Positions 56,837-64,000 of a DNA stretch of 64,000 nucleotides are shown one piece after another. The notes below the pieces were generated by a model. It was not told the DNA's origin. It saw only the letters and a list, made by a program, of their open reading frames with translations, and searched no databases. The DNA comes from Streptomyces sp. NRRL F-525 (GTDB taxonomy: Bacteria; Actinomycetota; Actinomycetes; Streptomycetales; Streptomycetaceae), in NCBI RefSeq assembly GCF_000716605.1, contig NZ_JNXE01000016.1:248001-312000 (forward strand), written 5' to 3'. Numbering within the stretch: the first letter of the stretch is position 1; the number at the start of each line of letters is the position of its first letter. Made by a program: the position numbers and the translations under genes.

Positions 56837-57856
56837 ATGCAATACCGCACCCTCGGCCGCACCGGCATACAGGTCAGCACCCTCGCGCTCGGTGCGATGA
56901 ACTTCGGCCGGATCGGCCGCACGGGCCAGGACGAGGTCACCGCGATCGTCGACGCCGCTCTCGCGGGCGGGGTGAATCTCATCGACACCGCAGACGCGTA
57001 CAGCGGAGGCGAGTCCGAGGAGCTGCTCGGCAAGGCGATCGCCGGTCGCCGGGACGACCTCGTGCTGGCCACGAAGGCGAGCCTGCCGATGGGCGAGGAG
57101 CGCAACCACCAGGGCGCCTCGCGCCGCTGGCTGGTCACCGAGCTGGACAACAGCCTGCGCAGGCTCGGCGTCGACCACGTCGACCTGTACCAGATACACC
57201 GCTGGGACCCCCGCACCAGCGACGAGGAGACCCTCTCCGCCCTGACCGACCTCCAACGCGCGGGAAAGATCCGCTACTTCGGCTCCTCCACCTTCCCCGC
57301 ATACCGCATCGTCCAGGCGCAGTGGGCCGCCCGGGAGCACCACCTGAGCCGTTACGTCACGGAGCAGCCCAGCTACTCGATCCTCCAGCGCGGCATCGAG
57401 ACCCACGTACTTCCGGTGACCGAGGAGTACGGCCTCGGCGTCCTGGCCTGGAGCCCGCTCGCCTCGGGCTGGCTGTCCGGCGCGATCCGCGAGGGCCGGG
57501 AGGTCAGCACCAGCCGCTCCTCGTTCATGCCGCAGCGCTTCGACACCACCGTCCCCGCCAACCGCGCCAAGCTCGACGCCGTCGAACAGCTGGCCAAGGT
57601 CGCCGACGAGTCCGGGCTCACGATGATCCAGCTCGCGCTCGGTTTCGTCACCGCACACCCCGGCGTGACCAGCGCGCTGATCGGCCCGCGAACCCTGGAC
57701 CACCTGCACAGCCAGCTCGCCGCCGCCGACACGGCACTCTCCGCCGACGTACTGGACGCGATCGACACGATCGTCGCCCCCGGCACCGATCTCGCCGCCC
57801 ACGAGAAGAACGACACCCCGCCCGCACTCCTCGACCCGGCCCTGCGCCGCCGCTGA
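56837..57856 (+). CDS. Aldo/keto reductase
   Basis: 339 residues from ATG 56837 with GTGGAGGACGCCGTC upstream; the frame extends back through the operators, noncoding. NADPH-dependent (alpha/beta)8 barrel: RTLGRTGIQVSTLALGAMNFG, the catalytic Asp and Tyr in NLIDTADAYSGGESEELLGKA, Lys in LVLATKASLP, His in DLYQIHRWDP. A cofactor tail VTSALIGPRTLDHLHSQLAA follows. It reduces aldehydes or ketones of unknown identity. A hydrolase gene follows after 24 bp on the same strand. Twin operators should make its expression conditional. Confidence 0.93.
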   Translation: MQYRTLGRTGIQVSTLALGAMNFGRIGRTGQDEVTAIVDAALAGGVNLIDTADAYSGGESEELLGKAIAGRRDDLVLATKASLPMGEERNHQGASRRWLVTELDNSLRRLGVDHVDLYQIHRWDPRTSDEETLSALTDLQRAGKIRYFGSSTFPAYRIVQAQWAAREHHLSRYVTEQPSYSILQRGIETHVLPVTEEYGLGVLAWSPLASGWLSGAIREGREVSTSRSSFMPQRFDTTVPANRAKLDAVEQLAKVADESGLTMIQLALGFVTAHPGVTSALIGPRTLDHLHSQLAAADTALSADVLDAIDTIVAPGTDLAAHEKNDTPPALLDPALRRR

Positions 57857-57880
57857 GCCCACCGGAACGGAACTACAACG

Positions 57881-58789
57881 ATGTCCGACTCACCCCCCGC
57901 GATCGTGTCCGTGAAGCCGGTGACCCTCTCGGCCCCCGACCGGGGCGAGGACCTCCAGGTCCGCGTCTCCGCACCCGTGACCGGCGACGACCTGCCCGTC
58001 CTCGTCTTCTCACACGGCTACGGCTGGTCGATGAACGGCTACGCCCCGCTGGCCGACCACTGGGCCGCACAGGGCTTCATGGTCATCCAGCCGACCCACC
58101 TGGACTCAAGAACGCTCGCCATCCCGCACGAGGACCCCCGTTTCCCACAGATGTGGCGCTTCCGCGTGGCGGACCTCAAGCACGTACTGGATGAACTCGA
58201 CGTCCTGGAAGCCTCCGTACCGGGCCTCGCGGGACGCGTCGACCACGACCGCATCGCCGTGGCCGGCCACTCCTGGGGAGCCCAGACGGCGAGCACGCTC
58301 CTGGGCGCCCGCGTCCTCGACTCCGACGGCGTCCCCGGCGAGGACCTGTCAGACCCCCGCGTCAAGGCGGGTATTCTGCTGGCCCTGACCGGCCTGGGCG
58401 ACTCCCTGACCCCGTTCGCCGCCGAGCAACTCCCCTTCATGCGGCCGTCGTTCACCACGATGACCACCCCAGCCCTCATCGTCGCCGGAGACCACGACGA
58501 CTCCCCGCTCTCCACCCGGGGCCCCGACTGGTTCACCGACCCGTACACCTACAGCCCCGGCGACAAGACCCTGCTCACCCTCTTCGACGCGGAACACTCG
58601 CTGGGCGGCATCCCCGGCTACGAGGTCGCCGAGACGACGGACGAGAACCCCGCCCGCGTGTCCCTGCTCCAGCAGCTCACCACGGCGTTCCTGCGCAGCG
58701 CGCTGCATCCCGAGGACACCGACTGGCAGGCGGCGGTCACCGCGCTGGACCAAGTCCCAAGCCCCCTGGGCAAGTTGGAGAGCAAGTAG
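57881..58789 (+). CDS. Alpha/beta hydrolase
   Basis: 302 residues from ATG 57881. Alpha/beta hydrolase core: LPVLVFSHGYGWSMNGY as the oxyanion-hole strand, nucleophile Ser in IAVAGHSWGAQTAS, acid Asp in LIVAGDHDDSPLS and His in FDAEHSLGG. The relatives include chlorophyllase-type and dienelactone-like esterases. No signal peptide. With the reductase before it, a short detoxification or lipid-related pathway controlled by the twin operators is plausible. The last codons end GKLESK, 7 bp from a convergent gene. Confidence 0.88.
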   Translation: MSDSPPAIVSVKPVTLSAPDRGEDLQVRVSAPVTGDDLPVLVFSHGYGWSMNGYAPLADHWAAQGFMVIQPTHLDSRTLAIPHEDPRFPQMWRFRVADLKHVLDELDVLEASVPGLAGRVDHDRIAVAGHSWGAQTASTLLGARVLDSDGVPGEDLSDPRVKAGILLALTGLGDSLTPFAAEQLPFMRPSFTTMTTPALIVAGDHDDSPLSTRGPDWFTDPYTYSPGDKTLLTLFDAEHSLGGIPGYEVAETTDENPARVSLLQQLTTAFLRSALHPEDTDWQAAVTALDQVPSPLGKLESK

Positions 58790-58795
58790 CGGGGT

Positions 58796-59494
58796 TCAGG
58801 CGAACCACACCTCCTCGATCTCCGCCTCCCCCTCCGCACTACGGTCGACCACGAACGTCGACTCCCCCCGCTGCTCATCCGCGTAGACGGACAACGCCCC
58901 GCCGGTCAGCACGTGCAACAACCCGTCGTAGTCGACGAAGTCCGCGTCCTCGTCGATCAGTTGACCGGGATCGGCACCCACGGCGGTCAGCGTGGTGCGA
59001 GCGTCACCGGTGACATCCAGCTCGTCGAAGCCCTCGACCGTCAGATCGGGCGCCCCGGGCACCGCCACCAGAATCTTCAAGTAGGCGGCCCCGAAGTCCC
59101 GTTCGCACACGGCGACGACGCGGGCGTCCGGGTGCAGTTTCTTCTGCGCCCGGAACTCGTCCTCCAACGCGCTGGACAACACCCCGTCCTCGACGAGCGC
59201 CGGGTCCGTCACCTTGACCGTGGACCCCCACACAGCGGCCCGTACGACGTCCAACTCCCGCCGATCCGCAGGGCTTTCGGGATGACCCAGCCCCGACGGA
59301 GTCTCCTCACGCCGAATCCCCGCGACCGACGACAGCGACAACACCGCCGCCCGCGCCGCCTCCGGGGCATGCGCCACAACCGGCGGGCGCTCGTCGGGAC
59401 GTAGCGGAGGCGCGAAGGGGGGCTGGACGACGACCAGATGTGCGTGCCCGCTGCGACGGGGGTCCACCCGGGTTTCGGGAGATACGGGGCTCAT
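58796..59494 (-). CDS. Hypothetical protein, 232 residues
   Basis: No family recognised. A Pro-rich N-terminal part (about 10-60: VVVQPPFAPPLRPDERPP) precedes a mixed alpha/beta part with DVVRAAVWGSTVKVTDPALV, RAQKKLHPDARVVAVCERDFGAAYLKILVAVPGAPDL and GFDELDVTGDARTTL, ending in alternating strands (STFVVDRS, EIEEVWFA). It is acidic and soluble with no signal peptide or membrane helix. ATG 59494 gives MSPVSPETRVD; GTG or ATG starts downstream are possible. Function unknown; it lies tail to tail with the hydrolase. Confidence 0.7.
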   Translation of the reverse strand: MSPVSPETRVDPRRSGHAHLVVVQPPFAPPLRPDERPPVVAHAPEAARAAVLSLSSVAGIRREETPSGLGHPESPADRRELDVVRAAVWGSTVKVTDPALVEDGVLSSALEDEFRAQKKLHPDARVVAVCERDFGAAYLKILVAVPGAPDLTVEGFDELDVTGDARTTLTAVGADPGQLIDEDADFVDYDGLLHVLTGGALSVYADEQRGESTFVVDRSAEGEAEIEEVWFA

Positions 59495-59702
59495 GGCGCC
59501 GAGCGTATGACGCGGGCCCGCACCAAGCTGTGAACAGCCTGTGGAGAAGGCGAGTTGACCCGGTCACCGAAGGACGGATCGGCTTCGGCATGTACATGGG
59601 CGTGTCTAGCGTGTGGTCCGTTCGTCGGCGCCACATCGACCACGGGGGCCCCTGGTGCCGCGCGGACACCCCATGCCTACTGGGCCCCCACGGGGACTTC
59701 AC

Positions 59703-61985
59703 GTGCAAACACCCATACGCGCCCGGCGGTTGCGCGCGCTGCGGCGGTCGGTCGTCGCGCTCGCGTGCGCCTCGGTCATGGCCCTCACCGGGCTTCCGGG
59801 CATCACGTCGGCGGAGGCCGCGCCGCGACCACTCGACCCGGGCAAGCGCTGTGACGAGTTGTACGGCCTGCCTTCCAACACCCGCCCCACCGTGGGGCTT
59901 CCGCAGTTCGACGCGTCCCGCGCGACCTCGCAGTGGGACGACTACTCGTACGTCAATCCGGCGAAGGAGTGGGACGGGCTCGGGGCGCCGTCCGCCGTCA
60001 AGCAGGCCGCGCTGTCCGAGTTGACCAAGGCGCCGGCCACGCAGCCCGACCGGGTCTGGTGGCGGTGGCTCCAGCAGAAGGACAAGTACCCGAATTTCAC
60101 CGACTATCGGGACGCCGCCTTCATCCCGAACTCCGGGAACGACCCGCGCGGCAAGGCCTTCGAGCAGAAGGTGATCAAGGATCACGGGCTGGTCGGGCCG
60201 GAGTGGATCTGCCAGAAGGAGGTCGAGTTCAAGGACCCCGACACCGGCAAGACGTACCGGCGCAAGCTCGACGCGTACAACACGCGGACGAAGCAGATCC
60301 TGGAGATCAAGTCCAACGGCAGCCCGGATCGCACCCAGGTGCCCAAGGACCTGGCGTGGGCCAAGGACCCGGCGTGGAAGGACAGCAAGGTCAAGTATGT
60401 CTTCGCGGAGCCGCAGAAGGCGGACGCGAAGAAGTTCCTCGGGGAGATGCGGCAGGTGGCCGGCAACCGGGTCACCGAGTACAACTACCGTACGGACCGC
60501 GTGGAGTTGGCACCCAAGGGTGTTGGAGAGCGCGCGAGCAGCGGGCTCATGCAGCCCCCCGGGCAGGCCGGTTCCACCCGGGGCGGGCTCACCGATCTGA
60601 TCCGTGAGTCGCGGCCCACCCCGAAGACCATGGCGGACTTCCTGAACGCCAAGAACGCCGCCAACCCGGGTGGCCTGCCGCGCGGCCCCGGCGGTGTCGA
60701 CTTCTCGACGCTGGACCTGAAGTACGTCGGCAAGCCGGTCAGGGGCAAGGGAGTCGACTTCGCGTTCGACGCCAAGGAGGACCCGGCCGAGCAGTCCGGG
60801 TGGGGCGGCAAGGCCAACTCCCAGTTGATCTCGGACGCGTTCTTCACGTGGCTCGCGCTGACCCCCGACAAGTTCTGGGTCAATCTCAACCCGGACGAGC
60901 CGGACCGCATCATGGACGCCAAGTTCGGCAAGACGGACGCCGGTCGGGTGCTCCTGGAGGCAGATCTCCAGATGAAGCACGACTTCTACAAGGCCATGGA
61001 CCCCGCCACCGACCTCGGCAAGCGCTACTGGGCCGCTCTTCCCCAGGTGAACGGCAAGCCCTGCATGCCCGGGCTGCGCAACTGGATCGAGCCGAAGACC
61101 GCGCAGGTCCGTGAGCAGGACGGCGGCATCTACATCCTCGACACCCCGCTGCGCCTGAAGTCGACCGCGCAGACCACCGTCACGCCCGGTCCCGGCGAGC
61201 CGATCTGCACCCCGGACGCGGCCCAGACCGCGGCGGCCCAGCGGGTCATCGACTCGATGATCGTGCCCGCGGTGGAGAAGACCATCAACACCGCGCCCCA
61301 ATACGCCGATCTGCGTCGCGTCTACACCGCGCGCGTCGCCGCCGAGTACATCCGCCAGCAGGACGCCAAGGCGCCCACCGACTACCACGCCATCATCAAC
61401 AGCGGCGACGCCACGCGCTGGCCGCTGCGCGCGCCCAACCAGAACTGGACCCGCGAGGCGCTGTTCCAGAAGTACCGGTACATCTACACGCACGGCGAGT
61501 TCACGTACGACGTCCCCGCCAACGGCACCGTGCAGGTCTACATCGTGGGCGGCGTCGACCTCTCGAAGCAGCCCAAGAAGAACGTCAGCAAGGTCCAATT
61601 CACCGCCCAGCACCGGTACTTGCCCCGGCAGACGCAGACCAGCGTGAGGACCCTGACCGACAACACCGACACGACGGGTCAGGTGCTCCTCGGCGCGAAC
61701 ACGGCCGCCGACGACACCGGCACGTCCACCCCCACGCCGACCCCGACACCCACCCCGACCCACACCGGGAAGCCGACGCCCACCCCGACCCACAGCGGCG
61801 GAGGCGGCGGGAGCACCCCGGCACCGGCACCCACGACACCCGCGCCCGACGACTCCGGTGGCGACCTCGCCCACACCGGCAACGACACCCCGGTCGGCCT
61901 GATCGCGGGCATCGCCGGCGCCCTCGCCGTCGCGGGCGGAGCGCTCGTGTGGTGGATGCGCCGCCGTAGGACCGCGCAGGGGTAA
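59703..61985 (+). CDS. Sortase-anchored surface protein with nuclease-like domain
   Basis: 760 residues from GTG 59703, with GGGGACTTCAC upstream. Signal peptide (about 1-37, VVALACASVMALTGLPG). Residues about 150-240 hold a PD-(D/E)XK-like motif: Asp190 in RRKLDAYN, then Glu201 and Lys203 in ILEIKSNG, with an upstream acidic helix KAFEQKVIKDHG, as in Tox-REase-like domains. A second domain, about 340-450, has LTPDKFWVNLNPDEPDRIMD and LLEADLQMKHDFYKAMDP. After a stalk-like PTPTPTPTPTPTHTGKPTPT stretch comes LAHTG (722-726), a hydrophobic helix and a basic tail, the sorting signal of class E sortases. Confidence 0.82.
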   Translation: MQTPIRARRLRALRRSVVALACASVMALTGLPGITSAEAAPRPLDPGKRCDELYGLPSNTRPTVGLPQFDASRATSQWDDYSYVNPAKEWDGLGAPSAVKQAALSELTKAPATQPDRVWWRWLQQKDKYPNFTDYRDAAFIPNSGNDPRGKAFEQKVIKDHGLVGPEWICQKEVEFKDPDTGKTYRRKLDAYNTRTKQILEIKSNGSPDRTQVPKDLAWAKDPAWKDSKVKYVFAEPQKADAKKFLGEMRQVAGNRVTEYNYRTDRVELAPKGVGERASSGLMQPPGQAGSTRGGLTDLIRESRPTPKTMADFLNAKNAANPGGLPRGPGGVDFSTLDLKYVGKPVRGKGVDFAFDAKEDPAEQSGWGGKANSQLISDAFFTWLALTPDKFWVNLNPDEPDRIMDAKFGKTDAGRVLLEADLQMKHDFYKAMDPATDLGKRYWAALPQVNGKPCMPGLRNWIEPKTAQVREQDGGIYILDTPLRLKSTAQTTVTPGPGEPICTPDAAQTAAAQRVIDSMIVPAVEKTINTAPQYADLRRVYTARVAAEYIRQQDAKAPTDYHAIINSGDATRWPLRAPNQNWTREALFQKYRYIYTHGEFTYDVPANGTVQVYIVGGVDLSKQPKKNVSKVQFTAQHRYLPRQTQTSVRTLTDNTDTTGQVLLGANTAADDTGTSTPTPTPTPTPTHTGKPTPTPTHSGGGGGSTPAPAPTTPAPDDSGGDLAHTGNDTPVGLIAGIAGALAVAGGALVWWMRRRRTAQG

Positions 61986-62008
61986 CCCCAGGCTGACGAA
62001 CACCTGTT

Positions 62009-62041
62009 GGGGCCGGTACGCGCAGCCTGCGTACCGGCCCC
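62009..62041 (+). terminator. Terminator after the surface-protein gene
   Basis: GGGGCCGGTACGC (62009-62021) pairs with GCGTACCGGCCCC (62029-62041), a 13-bp perfect stem with a 7-nt loop, starting 23 bp after the stop. Confidence 0.85.
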
Positions 62042-62164
62042 TCGGCGTGCGGGCGCCCGATATTCGATGGGCAACCGCGCTCACGCTCGGTAATCTTCGT
62101 TGCCTCCAACCACCCCCGGATCGCTCACGGCTGCGCGCGCCCGGCAGCCCGGGCAAGGAGGCAC

Positions 62165-63877
62165 ATGATCGACGCGTACGAGGATCCCGGGACGCCCGAC
62201 TGTCGCGGCGGTTGGCGGTTCCTGTGGTGGCTGGTGTGGCGGCAGCGGGCGCGGGCGGTGTCCGGGGCGCTGCTGTCGAGCGTGTGGATGGTGCTGATGG
62301 CGGCGGCGCCGTATCTGATGTCCCGGGCGGTCGACGACGGGCTGGTGCCGGGGAACATGGGCGCGCTGGCCTGGTGGACCGGGGTGCTGTTCGTGGTCGG
62401 CGCGGTCAACTCGTGGCTGAGCATCATGCGCCACCGCACGATGACCCGGGTCCGGATCGACGCCAACTTCCGCACGGTCAAGCTGATCGTCGGCCAGACG
62501 GTCCGGCTCGGCGCCGTGCTCTCCCGACGGGCGCAGGCCGGCGAGGTCATCACCACCGGCGTCGGCGACGTGTGGACGATCGCCCAGTCCCTGACGGTCG
62601 TCGGCCCCGGCTTCGGCGCCCTCGTCGTCTACGGCGTGGTCGCGGGCGTGCTGCTGTCGATCTCGGCGCCGCTGGCCGCCGTGGTGCTGCTGGGTGTGCC
62701 GGTGATCGCGTTGCTCGCGGGGCCGTTGACGCTGCGGCTGCAGAGCGTGGAGACGGAGTACCGGGAGCGGCAGAGCGTGCTGACCGCGCGCATCGGCGAT
62801 CTCGCGGGCGGCCTGCGCGTCCTCAACGGCCTTGGCGGCAAAGGGCTGTTCGCCGACGCGTTCCGCCGTGACTCGCAGCGACTGCGGGCGCAGGGGTACC
62901 GGGTGGGCGCGGTGGCCAGCTGGGTGCAGGCGATCGGGGTCGGACTGCCGACGCTGTTCCTCGCCGTGGTGACCTGGCTCGCGGCCCGGCTGGCGGCCCA
63001 AGGGCAGCTCAGCATCGGCGAGTTGGTCGCGGTGTACGGCTATGTCGCGGTGCTGATCGGCCCGGTGGCGTTCTTCGTGCAGATGGTCTACGAGCTGAGC
63101 CGGGGCGTGGTCGCCGCGCGGCGGGTCGTGGACCTGCTGCGGCTCGAACCCACCCCGGACCGCGGGGAGTTGGACGCTCCCGCCGAACCGGCCGTCCTGC
63201 ACGATCCCGACTCCGGGGTGCGGGTGCTGCCGGGGCGGCTGACCGCGCTGGTCGGGGCGCGGCCCGCCGACGCGCTGGCGGTGGTCGACCGGCTCGGGCG
63301 GTACGCGCCGTCCGTGGCGACCTGGGGTGAGGTACGGCTGGACGCGATTCCGCTGGAGCAGGTGCGGGCGCGGATCCTGGTCGCCGACAACGAGGCCGAC
63401 CTGTTCGCCGGACCGCTGACGGAGGTCGTGTCCGGGCGCCACGAGCGGCCGGCGGAGGCGGTGGCGAAGGCCGTGCGCGCGTCCGCCGCCGACGACATCG
63501 TGCAGGGGCTGCCGGAGGGACTCGACTCGGCGGTGGCCGCGCAGGGGCGCAGTCTCTCCGGAGGACAGCGTCAACGGGTGCGCCTGGTAAGGGCGTTGCT
63601 CGCCGAACCCGAGGTGCTCCTCGCGGTGGAGCCGACCTCGGCGCTCGACGCGCACACGGAGGCGGCGGTCGCGCTACGGCTGCACGCGGAGCGCACCGGC
63701 CGTACGACGGTGGTGACCACGACGTCCCCGCTGGTCCTGGACCACGCGGACACCGTGCACTACCTGGTCGACGGCAAGGTCGCGGCCAGCGGAGTCCACC
63801 GCCAGCTGCTGGCGGAGGAACCCGGCTACCGCGCGCTGGTGGCCCGGGACGCGGAAGAGGAAGAGGTCGTACGGTGA
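62165..63877 (+). CDS. ABC exporter half with degenerate ATPase
   Basis: 570 residues from ATG 62165 with the strong site GGCAAGGAGGCAC. Membrane domain (about 20-320) begins WWLVWRQRARAVSGALLSSV; ATPase (about 340-560). The ATPase lacks a working Walker A: ALVGARPADALAVVDRLG has no GKS/T. Its Walker B reads VLLAVEPTSALD, so the Asp is Val, while the signature SLSGGQRQRVRLVRALL is intact. It therefore cannot hydrolyse ATP alone and must pair with a normal half, which begins at 63874 with a GTGA overlap. Such asymmetric pairs are common among multidrug and lipid exporters. Confidence 0.9.
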   Translation: MIDAYEDPGTPDCRGGWRFLWWLVWRQRARAVSGALLSSVWMVLMAAAPYLMSRAVDDGLVPGNMGALAWWTGVLFVVGAVNSWLSIMRHRTMTRVRIDANFRTVKLIVGQTVRLGAVLSRRAQAGEVITTGVGDVWTIAQSLTVVGPGFGALVVYGVVAGVLLSISAPLAAVVLLGVPVIALLAGPLTLRLQSVETEYRERQSVLTARIGDLAGGLRVLNGLGGKGLFADAFRRDSQRLRAQGYRVGAVASWVQAIGVGLPTLFLAVVTWLAARLAAQGQLSIGELVAVYGYVAVLIGPVAFFVQMVYELSRGVVAARRVVDLLRLEPTPDRGELDAPAEPAVLHDPDSGVRVLPGRLTALVGARPADALAVVDRLGRYAPSVATWGEVRLDAIPLEQVRARILVADNEADLFAGPLTEVVSGRHERPAEAVAKAVRASAADDIVQGLPEGLDSAVAAQGRSLSGGQRQRVRLVRALLAEPEVLLAVEPTSALDAHTEAAVALRLHAERTGRTTVVTTTSPLVLDHADTVHYLVDGKVAASGVHRQLLAEEPGYRALVARDAEEEEVVR

Positions 63878-64000
63878 CGCAGTCCTCGTTGGCGAAGGGT
63901 CAACTGCCGGTCGCGGAGCGGGCGGACGTACGGCGGGCCGCGTTTCGTCTCGTACGAGTGGACCGGCGGGCGTTCGCCGTCGTGCTCGTCGTGAACGCGC
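63874..64000 (+). CDS. ABC exporter partner half, cut by window end
   Basis: GTG 63874 overlaps the previous stop (GTGA) and opens a frame that reads VTQSSLAKGQLPVAERADVR, then RAAFRLVRVDRRAFAVVLVV, the beginning of an exporter membrane domain. About 42 codons are visible. By analogy it should supply the intact ATP site that its partner lacks. Confidence 0.8.
   Translation, partial: MTQSSLAKGQLPVAERADVRRAAFRLVRVDRRAFAVVLVVNA

Noticed and set aside
61726..61800. Short tandem repeats as a CRISPR-like array
   Set aside because: They encode the Pro-Thr stalk of the surface protein; no spacers.
59307..62156. 949-codon open frame on the minus strand across the surface-protein gene
   Set aside because: Shadow of the real plus-strand gene at high GC; Arg/Val/Leu-rich, no domains, no ribosome binding site.

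Overview
The window looks like a piece of a Streptomyces chromosome (inference). It is uniformly very GC-rich, many genes start with GTG, same-strand neighbours often share ATGA stop/start overlaps, and it holds families typical of the genus: GAF-ANTAR regulators, a streptophobe-type membrane protein, tandem L,D-transpeptidases, a CabB-like EF-hand protein, a scabin/ScARP-like ADP-ribosyltransferase and an LAxTG surface protein. From memory, unchecked, the order of these genes resembles the S. coelicolor region around SCO5451-SCO5476. No rRNA, tRNA or CRISPR array was seen.

Layout. 1-8503: end of an oligopeptide permease gene, two SseB-like genes, a small P-loop ATPase, then one-carbon metabolism: a tandem glycine riboswitch, gcvT, gcvH, glyA and sdaA. 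The enzymes connect glycine, serine and pyruvate; gcvP is not in the window. 8504-12972: an accessory-looking insert with an AbiE-type toxin-antitoxin operon whose promoter carries a 20-bp inverted repeat, a doubly truncated IS110-family transposase, an unrecognised 332-aa gene and about 950 bp without a gene. 12973-14536: two GAF-ANTAR proteins. 14593-18653: a tightly coupled minus-strand operon of a 51-codon peptide, an atypical phosphotransferase, an exporter-type ABC protein and a methyltransferase-NUDIX fusion; this is the best candidate for an undescribed peptide-derived system. 18938-21331: a DHA2-type MFS exporter and its MarR-type regulator.

21572-33413: carboxyethylornithine synthase-like enzyme, small membrane proteins, a PRC-barrel protein, a kinase-like enzyme, a streptophobe / response regulator / histidine kinase operon, an LLM flavin oxidoreductase, a secreted PI-PLC-like protein, a GH25 lysozyme, an F420/NADP oxidoreductase-like protein and a FadR-type regulator. 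33487-35992: a leucine-rich leader peptide with an attenuator-like hairpin, a shortened leuA paralogue, and a translationally coupled ABC ATPase. 36058-45113: CabB-like protein, MerR and GNAT divergent pair, DNA-targeting ADP-ribosyltransferase, YVTN-repeat lipoprotein and polysaccharide-deacetylase-like pair, anti-sigma-like ATPase, enoyl-CoA hydratase, and two L,D-transpeptidases. 45266-52687: GlgX, a Tat-exported sulfatase, and an ABC-2 exporter with a NarL-type two-component system. 52891-64000: a heterodimeric ABC exporter, an aldo/keto reductase with hydrolase under twin palindromic operators, an unknown protein, a sortase-anchored protein with a nuclease-like motif, and a second ABC exporter pair cut off by the window end.

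A dispersed repeat with the core AGGGGCGCGGGGAAC occurs five times; one copy lies inside the coding sequence of an ABC exporter.
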